Assembly (NCBI RefSeq): GCF_029784155.1 | Contig: NC_073692.1 | Location: forward strand, 326,697,920-326,761,919 | Direction of reading: 5' to 3' | From: Uranotaenia lowii | Lineage: Eukaryota; Arthropoda; Insecta; Diptera; Culicidae | Length of the DNA stretch: 64,000 bases | Shown here: piece by piece, positions 45,524 through 56,333 of the stretch | Numbering within the stretch: the stretch's first letter is position 1 | Layout: each line of letters opens with the position of its first letter | Position numbers and translations under genes: made by a program | The notes under the pieces: model-generated | Told to the model about the DNA's origin: nothing | The model's database searches: none | Seen by the model: only the letters and a program-made list of their open reading frames with translations

Positions 45524-45960
45524 GTCCATAGCTTTCAAAATCTTTCGAGAGCATCGAGAGAACACACCAACATTGACCGACGTGTGTCGGCTGTGTGAAT
45601 TTTAATGTTTTAAATAATGTCAAAATGCATGCATGCTAATAAACAAATAAACATGCATAGTAATTTTACTTTTTTAATCAGGCTCCTCGTGCATACTAAG
45701 GTTTCTCATAACACATATCTACTGGTTTCATCATGAAACATATCAATTTTACTAGGCACGAAGTAAAACAATGAATCCTTTCATTGACAATTTTACTAAA
45801 ACGTAGTCGAATTTACTTTGCACTGCCAAATTGAGCACATGGTAAAATAGCTATGCGTAAGATATTTTAAACAACAAAACTTATTTTACCCAAAAATATG
45901 GTTGCATGTTGCTCATTTAAACCACGGATTTTATAGTTTTACTATGCTTTTTTTTGTGTG
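45524..45960. repeat. Tandem-duplicated repeat, right part
   Basis: This is the continuation of the 43560-44298 repeat after the hAT element. It starts with the second GTCCATAG copy. Confidence 0.5.
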
Positions 45961-47820
45961 TAGACTTTACCTACGGGAATTTGTAGCTCTGAATCAAATT
46001 GAATTTGCTTCAAGTGTTAGGAAAAAATGCAAACAGCAACCGTAAACTACGACAACAAAATTAAAATTGTGTCACAATATGGGACGGCTACATATCGGTA
46101 ACACGCACCTTTTGCCATAGATATAGTAGGTAAACCCAGTAAATTGCTCCATAGATCACTGCTCAAACGCTAATGGGAAACATGCAACAACGTTGTCGTA
46201 CAAATTGGTCACAAGCCGGGAATAACCCCCTTCCAAGGACAGACCCAAAGACCCGATTTCGAAAACGCATTGTTCTGGAAAATATGATAGAGACACCAGA
46301 GAGCGAGCTTCGTAGAAAAAAAAACGAGTGTCCCCTAGACAAGAACCCTTCCCCGGTCTGACACTTCACACGGGGCGTTCGGCATGGAAAAATCATTATG
46401 TGCGGTGTAGCGAACTATTATTAGAGCAAACAAGCATTTAGGACATTTGTTTTATTATCTGGCTGGCTGGTTTGCTGACTCGCAGGCTGTGGGACCCATT
46501 CATGGGAATATGGTCTCCTCGGGGCGCTCTGAGCTCTGTGCTGTGTTCTGTGGTCCCTGTGTATGTACGTAAGTATGATTGTTTAGGCTATGTTGCATTA
46601 TTTATGGCTTTCCGAGTTTTAATATCGCGCCACAAGTCGTTTCATGCGACAAAAGCCAATCCTGCGAGGGGGCGTGTCGATAGTGGGAAAAATTGTGACA
46701 GGTTCTTGTGACAAATTCTACGAGCTTATATAGACATCAAGATTTGAAAATTTATAACGATAGCGACTTTAGACGGCATTAGGCTGAACTTTATTTTTCA
46801 CATTATATGTTTATGAAACTTATGCGGGAGAGGTTTGACCATTGTTTGTACAAAAAAAAAAACTATTCCTAGTAAACGAAAATTCAAAAATTTAGAGTTG
46901 CAATTTTCGCCACGCCCTACCTCAAGCAACATATGACACCAAACATTCCACAGTCAGGTTACTAACCGAAAAAAAAACCATCATCTTAACGCTCGCGCCC
47001 CAGAACATTCAAACGGTATTTCGGTGGTAAAGACTTGTTGTAGGTAAGTCGTCTAGATATTCTACGTCTAAAAAATCCCTAAACCGAAAGTAGCTAAGGT
47101 ACCCCAGCAAAGAAGGGCGCGGTACAAAAGAGTTATGCTACAGATTTGATTTATGTCTCGGTTTCTTTCTTCTGAATGGTGACTAGTTTTGTTGTTTTAC
47201 CACTTCTGCAAGGTACCCAACTAACTTGTACCCTGGAGTTAGGTACATATAAAATCGTTGGCCAATTTATGCTAAAGGTAGGCCAGGGAGAGAATTTTCG
47301 GTACCAAACCCTCACACTTAGACCTACAGCTTCGAGCTTTCGAGGGGTTTACTCATGTACCGGTAAACATTGTTCACATATGAAAAGTCATTTGTTTTCC
47401 AACCGGAGAGTGTATCCCGGTGATATTGGGTGGTTTTATGAGGGTTTTTTTAACGCCAGCTAAACCCTGAGAAAGCAACATGTTGAAATCACACCACTTG
47501 CCGAGGTGTGTGGCACCAATTCTGGTGGTTTCGTAATGATCGCAAGTTTTATTGAGCCCTTTTACCTTGGGAACAATCTCAAACATTTGGTGTTGTTGGG
47601 GCAAACCTCTAAGTTAGAGGGTTAAATGTTAATCAATTATTCATAAACGTCAGACAGTAACAAATAATTGTTCTTTTCTGATCTTTCAATTGTTATATTT
47701 TAAACATCGATTGAAAAGTTTAAACTCAAGGAAACAAAGATTTTTTTTTTAATTTTTAAGCTAGCTTATTCGTTGATTTTTAGTACAAGTCAGTAAAATT
47801 TGACTTTTTTTTTTTAATTA
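45961..47820. other. Unique-looking DNA, no gene recognised
   Basis: The GC-richer stretch 46080-47600 appears single-copy. Frames of 60-95 codons (for example 47176-47463 plus) show no known domain. Confidence 0.45.
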
Positions 47821-48952
47821 GGGGAAGAGGGGGCATAATGCCCACGTTAAGAAGAAAGCCTTGTTTTAGAGTACATTTGAAAAGATTAACTTTAATTTTC
47901 GATTGTGTTTGGAAGGTTGGTTAATTTTTTGTCTAAATCTGACAACTAGAATATCTGGAAGGTCATAAAAGGCCACAAATTTAATGAAGTTTGAAGAGTA
48001 GCTTGAAAATTGGATTTCAGAATCAGTAGGGGCATAATGCGCATATGAGTGTACCCAATAGCGCCGTTTAACGTTTAATAAGTGTTTATTGATTCATGTG
48101 CCTCCGAAAGTGTTTGCCAGGTAAAAACACTTCTTTTCTACTTCACAGATGGAAAAATGTATTGCTACGCGCAGTGCTGCCAGATATACTGAAGTTCTTG
48201 TGAATAGTTAAATAAATCTATATTAAATTTAGGAATTTTAAATATATTCGTTTAAATTCAAGTTATGTTTTCCAATACAACATATAAATATCTTTAAAAT
48301 TGTTGTGGGCTTGTGATATAGCTCAGTTGGCAAGTCTGTTGCCTCCTGAGCAGATGTCCGCGAGTTCGAGCCCAAGAGTAAACATCGAACACAGTTGTAC
48401 CGGATAAGTTTTTCAATAACGATCCGCCAACTGTAACGTTGATAGAGTCGCGAATGCCATAATGATGGTAAAACGACTATAATCGAAACAAACAACAATT
48501 TAAAATTGTTGTAATGAAACTGCAAATAAATTCGAACAAATATGAAATATGCTTGAAGATAAACGGATATGGCGCGTTTTGCCCTACCTCGACATGTTTA
48601 TTAAAAATCTTTCAAAATAATCGAAAAAATAATTGAATAAGGAAATTTTTCGTTTTGTAGTGATTTTCAAGACCAATGTTCATCATTATAACAGATACCA
48701 GGTAAGTTTTTTGCTGATAGATGCCGTAATTCCTAACGAAAGACAAGGCACATATTGCAAGGAATGTGGCTTGAAAAACATTTTGGATTTTTTGCAGAAA
48801 ATTATCGCGTTTTTGATGCCTTTTTTACAAGGTTTCTACTATTTATTAGGACGGAATAACGTACAGAATTCTTAAAATAAGTGTATAGATATCTAGCTAG
48901 ATATCGAAATGGGGCGTTTTGCCTGCACTAGGCATTATACCCCCAGTTACCC
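47821..48952. mobile_element. TA-flanked MITE, GGGGCATAATG type
   Basis: The left end GGGGAAGAGGGGGCATAATG and the right end, in reverse complement GGGTAACTGGGGGTATAATG, form imperfect terminal inverted repeats next to TA (47819-47820 and 48953-48954). Further GGGGCATAATGCGC and GGGGCGTTTTGCC motifs lie inside. It is 1,132 bp including a nested SINE. No transposase. Confidence 0.75.
48307..48498 (+). mobile_element. tRNA-derived SINE, family S1, best copy with TSD
   Basis: This 192-bp copy starts GGCTTGTGATATAGCTCAGT (A box) and has GCGAGTTCGAGCCC (B box). Its body contains TTGTACCGGATAAGTTTTTC, and it ends ACGACTATAATCGAAACAAA plus a short tail. Perfect 14-bp target duplications TTTAAAATTGTTGT flank it at 48293-48306 and 48499-48512. 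It is nested in the MITE. This is the best copy to use as the family reference. Confidence 0.93.
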
Positions 48953-48954
48953 TA

Positions 48955-49935
48955 TAATTTAACGCCCATATAATCAAAGATCAAGACTGCGTCAATAACA
49001 ATACAAAAATAATTGCTGTTATCTGAAGAAATTCGGGCATAATAAATTCCCCTAAAAGCTAAAACGTCATTCAGCGACGCTAAAAGTTGACCGACTGAAC
49101 TCAAAATTTGCATGGGGTCCTTTGCAAGTTGAACCTTTAAAGTAATCAGAAACACACCCCCTATGTACCTATGGATCTATGCACAGTGGTGAAATATGTG
49201 GAAAACGAGATCGTTGGTTATAACTTTTTTACTCTTCATGTTATAGGTGTCTTCAAAGAAGTCTTCTGTTTTCGATAAACATATTAAAAACGCAAATTAA
49301 TAAAACTTTTTCTTGAGCGTGGAGTTTCTAAAACATTCACTTTTTGAGTGACAGTGTATAATATGAAAATAACCGTTGAAAATCAGTTTTTTAACATAGT
49401 TTTTTTCTGGTAATTTTAAAATTATCAAAACATTCTACAAAGTGGTTCAAACAATCAAAATATTTTTGTTGAACGTTATAACTTACGAGCATGTAAAAGG
49501 TAAGCTTTTAAAGTTATATTGAGAAAATGCAGTACTATTTCAGCCTCAACTTTACGATCAAATGGTCAACAAAAATATGTACCATCAACTGCGGCAACAT
49601 AAAACAATTTTAAACTTCAATGGCTTCTAAAACCTTACGTTCACAGTTAATCCTACCCATGATTCATCAAAAGTTTTAAGGATAATAGGTCATTAAAATT
49701 AGAATTATTGGTTTCTTTAGTTATTTTAAATTTTTTAAATCATGCGATTTTCACCCTCCTAAGAAAACGGGGTATTGAAACAAACTTAGTTTTCAATGAA
49801 AAACTTTATGAGAACGTTTGACAATTTATTGTTTTCAATATGTTTGCGATGCCTTAAAGACCATTACGCATGAAAACATCAATTGCAGTATTTTTTTGGT
49901 CTGTAAAAACTAATTTTCACATTGTCTCTTAAAAT
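48955..49935. other. No gene recognised
   Basis: AT-rich sequence without recognised repeats or domains. Confidence 0.45.
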
Positions 49936-50389
49936 AGGTTATGTATTGGCTTTTCGGTCTTATCAGGTCAATTATAACACTTTTTTTATGTGCTTCATCC
50001 AACGTTTCGAATTATATTAATTCTTTATCAAGGAACTTAAATTAAATACAGGAGCATAAAACATATTTTCTCATAATTAATATTAACATCAATTACTCAC
50101 TCGGACATTCGTGTTATTGTCCAAAGCAGATGCACTCCTACAGCGTTCATCAATCGTCGGGATTCTGGCTATAAATTTTGAATTTAAAATCTCATTTCAT
50201 GTCGGAAGTGAGGAGGAAAGCTTGCGTGTGACTTACGTGCCCAATATTCTGGTATCGGCCAGGGCGTCGGCGCCTACTCCGTCGTTTTGGAACACGTCCG
50301 TGGCAAAACTTCTATCACTCGACTCACTGTTTGTTATTATTGTTTGAGTTTTCGTAGCGTTTTCTTTACCGCCAGAACCCGGCGTCCAT

Positions 50390-51123
50390 GAGTGCTAGCG
50401 AGTGTTTGCGAGAGAGTGAAACACTCCGCCGTACGAGATTGCTCTCCCGTCTGTGTCGCTCTGGATGTTGACGGTATTACGGGTACTTTGTATGTAGCAC
50501 ATTTCGAGTACCTCTAGGTGCCTACGGTGTTGGTTGGAACTGTCTAGGACGGTGGCTTAATCGAAGTCAAACATGTGCTCCTGTTCGAAACAATGTTCAA
50601 CAACAGCTGACTGCCGCAGTTCCCTGATGCTGGGGTTTGACGCTATGGCCCCTGTTGCTAATATGCGTTTCAATTTGATGACATCACATCTATGTTTCGA
50701 CATTCTAGTCCGTAGTTTATAGCTGGTCTGCCCAACATAGCATTTTTAGCATTCTTCATCTCGTTCGGAAGCGCCTGCGCATGGGATATGGTAGACCACA
50801 TTGGAGCGATCGATCGGCGATATTGGATCTTTGACCACAGGCAGTAGGCTGCGTATCGTGTGCTTTTGTGTGGTGCCGATGCGTACATGCGGGTAGTCCG
50901 TCTTAAGTGCGCGGATTACTTTTGCAGTTATGCCGTCAATGTGTAATATGGATCGGTAGTGTTGTGTGGGTGTATCTTGTGTGTTTTGGGGAGTGTCGGT
51001 TTCGTTCGCTTTTCGAATCAATCTGTTGATCAGGGTCTTCGGGTAATCGTTGATTGTCAGATTCTCATGAATTAATTTTATCGCCTCCTCAGGGGGGAAC
51101 ATTGGTTGAAAAGTTTTTGACAC
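50390..51123 (-). pseudogene. Penelope-like endonuclease part, inverted copy
   Basis: The minus-strand frame starts around PPEEAIKLIHENLTINDYPK and continues through HVRIGTTQKHTIRSLLP to NVVYHIPCAGASERDEEC (50746-51123). It then continues into the YVGQTSYKLRTRM-type region in another frame. The reverse transcriptase domain is absent, so this is the C-terminal half only. It retains about 50 bp that the plus-strand copy has lost. Confidence 0.85.
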
Positions 51124-51190
51124 GTTTTATAAAATTTAACGCTGTGTTAATTTTGAGGCGCGTGTTGTGTGCTGATCGAAAGTTGAGAAA

Positions 51191-52571
51191 AAGATACTCC
51201 AAGCGTCGATCAACAGCAAATACAACGTCAAAGATTCATTCGAGTTCTGCGAATTTATCAATGACGTCGTTTTGCCTCCAGATCACATCCTTGTTTCGTT
51301 CGATGTTGTTTCTCTGTTCACATGCATCCCCAGGGACCTCGTTTTAAGCAACATCATCAACAATTGGGATGCCATAAAGAAGAATACTAACATCAATTTA
51401 GATATGTTTCTTGAAATTGTAAACTTTTGAATGACCTGTAGTTATTTTAGATACAAAAACTAATTCTACAAGCAAATATACGGAACGGCGATGGGCAATC
51501 CAGTTTCTAGTCCGATAGCTGATTTTGTCATGGAATCACTCTTGGACAACGTGACACGGACACTCGATTTCCAGATACCAGTTCAAAGAAAATATGTCGA
51601 CGACCTGCTGCTAGCTTTGCCCCGCGAACATGTTGAAAAGGTAAGAGAAAAGTTTAACCAGTACCACCCCAAAATTCAATTTACGGTTGAGATCGAGTCG
51701 AATTGTCGTCTCCCGTACTTAGATTTAATATTGATTAGACAACCCGACCAATCAATCAAAACCGAGTGGTACCAGAAATCAATAGCATCGGGACGATTTC
51801 TCAACTTTCGATCAGCACACAACACGCGCCTCAAAATTAACACAGCGTTAAAAATTTTTTAAAACGTGTCAAAAACTTTTCAATCAATGTTCCCCCCGAG
51901 GAGGCGATAAAATTAATTCATGAGAATCTGACAATCAACGATTACCCGAAGACCCTGATCAACAGATTGATTCGAAAAGCGAACGAAACCGACACTCCCC
52001 AAAACACACAAGATACACCCACACAACACTACCGATCCATATTACACATCGACGGCATAACTGCAAAAGTAATCCGCGCACTTAAGACGGATTACCCGCA
52101 TGTACGCATCGGCACCACACAAAAGCACACGATACGCAGCCTACTGCCTGTGGTCAAAGATCCAATATCGCCGATCGATCGCTCCAATGTGGTCTACCAT
52201 TTCCCATGCGCAGGCGCTTCCGAACGTGATGAAGAATGCTCCAAATGCTATGTTGGGCAGACCAGCTATAAACTACGGACTAGAATGTCGAAACAGCGTC
52301 AAACCCCAGCATCAGGGAACTGCGGCAGTCAGCTGTTGTTGAACATTGTTTCGAACAGGAGCACATGTTTGACTTCGATAAAGCCACCGTCCTAGACAGT
52401 TCCAACAAACACCGTAGGCACCTAGAGGTACTCGAAATGTGCTACATACAAAGTACCCGGAATACCGTCAACATCCAGAGCGACACAGACGGGAGAGCAA
52501 TCTCGTACGGCGGAGTGTTTCACTCTCGCAAACACTCGCTAGCACTCATGGACGCCGGGTTCTGGCGGTAA
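51191..52571 (+). pseudogene. Penelope-like reverse transcriptase with GIY-YIG endonuclease, broken
   Basis: The order of motifs is LVSFDVVSLFTCIP (about 51290-51330), then two in-frame stops near 51427-51460, then GTAMGNPVSSPIADFVME, and RKYVDDLLLALP with YVDD at 51593-51604. Next comes a stop near 51862, NVVYHFPCAGASERDEECSK and CYVGQTSYKLRTRM (52190-52285). The latter has the Cys pattern and GIY-YIG-type layout typical of Penelope endonucleases. A frameshift follows from a deletion of about 50 bp near 52295. The tail ends ALMDAGFWR before TAA at 52569-52571. Family knowledge: these elements prime on chromosome ends or nicks. This copy is 5'-truncated and inactive. Confidence 0.88.
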
Positions 52572-52903
52572 AGAAAACGCTACGAAAACTCAAACAATAA
52601 TAACAAACAGTGAGTCGAGTGATAGAAGTTTTGCCACGGACGTGTTCCAAAACGACGGAGTAGGCGCCGACGCCCTGGCCGATACCAGAATATTGGGCAC
52701 GTAAGTCACACGCAAGCTTTCCTCCTCACTTCCGACATGAACTGCGATTTGAAATTCAAAATTTATAGCCAGAATCCCGACGATTGATGAACGCTGTAGG
52801 AGTGCATCTGCTTTGGACAATAACACGAATGTCCGAGTGAGTAATTAATGTTAATATTAATTATGAGAAAATATGTTTTATGCTCCTGTATTTAATTTTA
52901 GTT

Positions 52904-52938
52904 CCTTGATAAAGAATTAATATAATTCGAAACGTTGG
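52904..52938 (+). promoter_or_regulatory. Degenerate hammerhead-like motif of Penelope element
   Basis: CTTGATAAAG, then AATT-AATAT-AATT, then CGAAACG resembles the CUGAUGA - stem II - GAAAC core that Penelope-like elements carry in their terminal repeats. The first box is altered (UUGAUAA), so activity is doubtful. A mirrored copy lies at 49998-50033. Confidence 0.45.
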
Positions 52939-52946
52939 ATGAAGAA

Positions 52947-53200
52947 TGTTGGGAAGCAATGTACGCACTTGTGCTTACTCTATATTGAGTGTGTATCGTT
53001 TCCTGACTGACAGTGCTATCGGCAACACTGCTTGCCGATCGTATTCAATCCTTTTGTTTCCACCGTCGCGAGTAGACGTTTATCGCTATCGTTAGCTACA
53101 AATAAAGTTACTTTTTGTTCTTGTAAAACCTTGTGTTTGAGTCCGTCCTTTCACCTTCCGAATTTTCTGAAGAATCTCGTATGAGCCTGACCGCTCATCA
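52947..53200. mobile_element. 254-bp solo LTR inserted in Penelope arm
   Basis: The inserted segment starts TGTTGGGAAG and ends CGCTCATCA, with AATAAAG at 53101-53107. The flanks are AAGAA (52942-52946) and AAGCA (53201-53205). The opposite arm (49981-50000, reverse complement) shows the uninterrupted site GGATG-AAGCA-CATAAA, which proves the boundaries and a 5-bp duplication with one later change. TGTTGG ends and a 5-bp duplication fit a Copia-type solo LTR. Confidence 0.88.
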
Positions 53201-53260
53201 AAGCACATATAAAAAGTGTTATAATGTACCTGATAAGACCGAAAAGCCAATACATATCCT

Positions 53261-53888
53261 CAAAATTATTCCCGGTCGAACAACAAATTGATCTCTCAAA
53301 ATAGGTATGCTGCATACATTTAGGGGTTTAAAAATACTTCGAAAAATTCTCCAAGCTGAAATCATGAAAATAAATGTTTGGATGAATGAAATTTCAATGT
53401 ATACAAACGCGTGATGCAAAACATGCATATTGTAGCACATGGAAACGAGATTTACAAGGTGTTTTTTTTTATTTGCATTTTGTTGCATTTTACCCCAGAC
53501 ACCTAATACTGAATTACAAAAATATTTATGTCGAAAAATTGAGTGATTGTTCCAAGAACATTTTCACACTAACTGTATTTGTATAGCATGAGGAAACCAG
53601 TAATAAATTGTAGATAATATTATCAATCCAATCCGTGATACTTGGTACAGTTTTTTACGGCATCGAAAAATGTTTAAATTTGTTCATTTATTGCTCGATT
53701 TTTGAATTTTTCTTATAAAAATAGAATACTTTTAAAACTAGCTTAAGATGCAAGAAATTATGTCATCATAATTTTTTGATCATTAAATGATAACTGTATT
53801 ACAATTCTTTGAATTAAGAATTGATTCAGTGTGGTGTTATACAAATGTTGCATCGAACCCCGCTGTTGCATTATGCCCCGTTTGCTGG
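53261..53888. other. No gene recognised
   Basis: AT-rich sequence with only short frames. A GCATTATGCCCCG word near 53868 may be a trace of a GGGGCATAATG-type MITE. Confidence 0.45.
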
Positions 53889-54308
53889 CTATGTGGTTCA
53901 TCTATAGGTGGGGACAACCAAAAACTTTAGTATTAGTTCGTTGTATCCATACAGTTGTTTATGAACAATTGTGACGTAACGCGACGCCATCACGGAGTCA
54001 AGTGATAAGCGCCCAAATGTAGCCATGGATACTTATGAGGAAGAATGTTTGGGACGCAAATAAATTTGTTTATTATTTAGAAAAAATAGCGTCGCCGAGC
54101 TGCGCGTTAGGAAGAAATATCGTATTAAAAGGGTGCTTTGATTGTTATTTATGAAATTACATGAAACATTGTATGCCGTCGGTGGATGGCGATTTCAACG
54201 TCGAGATGCTCATGAACGTTTGTGACGTAGCAATCAAAACATTGAAAAAACTGATTCTCACACTCGTGCAAGGGTACTCTTGTCCCCACCTATAGATAAA
54301 CCACATGG
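53889..54308. mobile_element. 420-bp MITE with 9-bp TSD
   Basis: The terminal inverted repeats are about 29 bp with two mismatches. Shared inner words are ATGTGGTT and ATCTATAGGTGGGGACAA. They are flanked by perfect GTTTGCTGG duplications (53880-53888 and 54309-54317). The interior has no open frame. A 9-bp duplication is typical of Mutator-like elements; that class call is inference. Confidence 0.85.
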
Positions 54309-54614
54309 GTTTGCTGGTACTTTGTTTATTTTAACAAATTTGTAGAATGTTTTGAAGATTTTAAAATGACCAGAATAAAGTAATAGTAGAAAAACTGATT
54401 TCTATATGCATATTTCATATTTTACACTGTAACTCAACGATGAGTATTTTTCAAACTCAACGTTCATGTCAAAGTTTCATAAATTTAAGTGAGTTTGTCG
54501 AAAACAGCTAAGAGATTGGACCTAAATTTTAGAAGTTGGATTTTCTCTCTCACTTTAAGAGGAATAAATAGGTGAAAAATTCAAAACATTTTCTCATAGA
54601 GCTCATTTTACTAT
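54309..54614. other. No gene recognised
   Basis: This is 300 bp of AT-rich sequence between the MITE and SINE S2. Confidence 0.4.
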
Positions 54615-54635
54615 AAAACTTCTTTGAAAAAATGT

Positions 54636-55088
54636 GAGAGCGCCGATGTGGTCTAGCGGATAGGCTGGCGCGAGTCTGGTATTGGTATGCCAGGCGTACT
54701 GGGTTCGATTCCCGGTATCGGCAAGAAAAACTTTTGGGTTCGATTCCCTTAAGTTTGCCGACAGGTAAGATGTGTTTCATTCTATAACTGACTATATAAT
54801 AGGAATGTTCAATCAGTTGCCAGCTGGTCAGGTATATACACGGATGCCGGAATACCTGTAAGTAAACTAGTCCACCTGATTGATTCGTTCTTCCAAAATA
54901 TACCTACATCAACACAATACATTCACTCCATAACAGTTCATACGAAGCCATGGGGTCCGGGTATGTTGTACGCGCTGCATTGGAGATTTGTTGAACTTAA
55001 TAATCTAAAGAATGCATGTGAGCACATACTTTGGCAGAAACTGCGGTGAATCCGTGCACCCATGGTGGATTACCAACATACAACATAC
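54636..55088 (+). mobile_element. tRNA-derived SINE, family S2, with 21-bp TSD
   Basis: This 453-bp body has a tRNA-like head. GCCGATG pairs with TATCGGC as an acceptor-type stem. TGGTCTAGCGGATAGG serves as A box and GGGTTCGATTCCC as B box (about 54709). A second GGGTTCGATTCCC follows at about 54727. The 3' end is a short ACATACA repeat. Perfect 21-bp direct repeats at 54615-54635 and 55089-55109 flank it, proving retroposition. The anticodon region is replaced by a 7-bp hairpin, so this is not a functional tRNA. The isotype of the source tRNA is left open. Confidence 0.92.
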
Positions 55089-55109
55089 AAAACTTCTTTG
55101 AAAAAATGT

Positions 55110-55738
55110 AATAGCAGCAAAATACACAAAAAAAATTTAAAGAAAAAAGTTAAAAGCAACGATCATGTTTTCACATTTTTGACGAGTGTGCTATGTTTCG
55201 AAAGCCAAAAATGAAAATATTATGTGTATTGCACCAAACCGAATAGCGACAGTAAGACTAGCGACGCTTTTTTACTAGCGAGATTCCTGTCACTCGCAGA
55301 TTTGTTATTCTTTTTTTAGTCCAGTAGGCGATTTCGATGTAGTACTCGAACATTGTTTACGTTATTTACTGTGCATTTTCCTTAGGCCATCATTCACATG
55401 CTTCAAGTCTCCTAGGAAACTCGCGATGCGTCGTTATTATTTTCAACGTCGCGACGAATCCGAAATGTCGCTAGTAGGCAAAGCTGCTATGATTATAAGC
55501 GCTCATATTTTGGATTTTTTCTGCATGTATAATAATAACTTTAATGAAAAGCAGCCTCTATATCACGTCGAATTTTGCATATTGATAATAGCACTTTACA
55601 TTAGTTTTTATAACATTTTTAATACCCATAAAAACGGCGATTTTATTTAATATTGAAGGGGTCCAAATTCATTGAATAATATGAAAAATATGTATTTTTT
55701 TTTTTATATTAACAAAAAGTTCTACAACTTACACATAC
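55110..55738. other. No gene recognised
   Basis: Short frames only; the 74-codon frame 55426-55650 shows no known domain. Confidence 0.4.
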
Positions 55739-56333
55739 CACAGAGAACAGACATTCGGACATTCGGATGGTGTTACCAGAGATCGATACATTAGGACTTG
55801 TAACTGTAACTGTTTCTTGTTGACTGTAACATTTTACTGATTACTAATACTGAGTTACAAGTCCTCATGTATCGATCTCAGGTAACATAAACCGGAAGAT
55901 CGACCCATAATTTACAATTATAACATAACATTTCTAGAGCAGAAGAAAACTGTTTACTGATAGTAAAATCCAAGCCCATGCTTGAAAACTTGGAATTCAA
56001 CTTTCAATTCCGCACCAATATTGATTGAACAATATGGGGCATATGATAGCGATTAAAGTGTGATTAAAGTATGATTTGCATTTTTTAAATCATGATGTTT
56101 TTTTAAATTTATAACACAAAAAACTGTGTTACTGTCATATATTGCACTGGCCTCCTTTGAGATAAGCGATGAGTATTAATTTATAAGCGTGTCGAAAAAA
56201 TAAAAAAAGGTGTACTGGTAGCGACATCTTATGGATGTTAGTCCACTTACGAATTTGGTTTGAAACTTAGGTTGGTATTCTCACACACGTTTTCAACACA
56301 TTTTTGTTCGGGGCCCGATGTCTGTTCTCTGTG
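55739..56333. mobile_element. 595-bp inverted-repeat element (MITE candidate)
   Basis: The left end CACAGAGAACAGACAT matches the right end in reverse complement over about 16 bp. CACATAC before and CACGTAC after could be an imperfect target duplication. Near the left end is a 33-bp inverted repeat (55772-55804 with 55854-55886, GATCGATACAT and ATGTATCGATC). No open frame. Confidence 0.6.

Larger units (their letters stand above)
49936..53260. mobile_element. Penelope-like element in inverted arrangement
   Basis: A plus-strand copy (about 51191-53260) is preceded by an inverted, more 5'-truncated copy (49936-51190). The arms 49936-51190 and 51797-53260 are reverse complements. The right arm lacks about 50 bp near 52295 and carries a solo LTR. 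The unpaired centre (51191-51796) holds the reverse transcriptase core. Inverted or tandem partial copies are a known feature of Penelope-like elements. Both copies are broken. Confidence 0.88.

Noticed and set aside
54640..54725. Functional tRNA gene
   Set aside because: The anticodon region is a 7-bp hairpin, and the unit is the head of a SINE with 21-bp TSDs.
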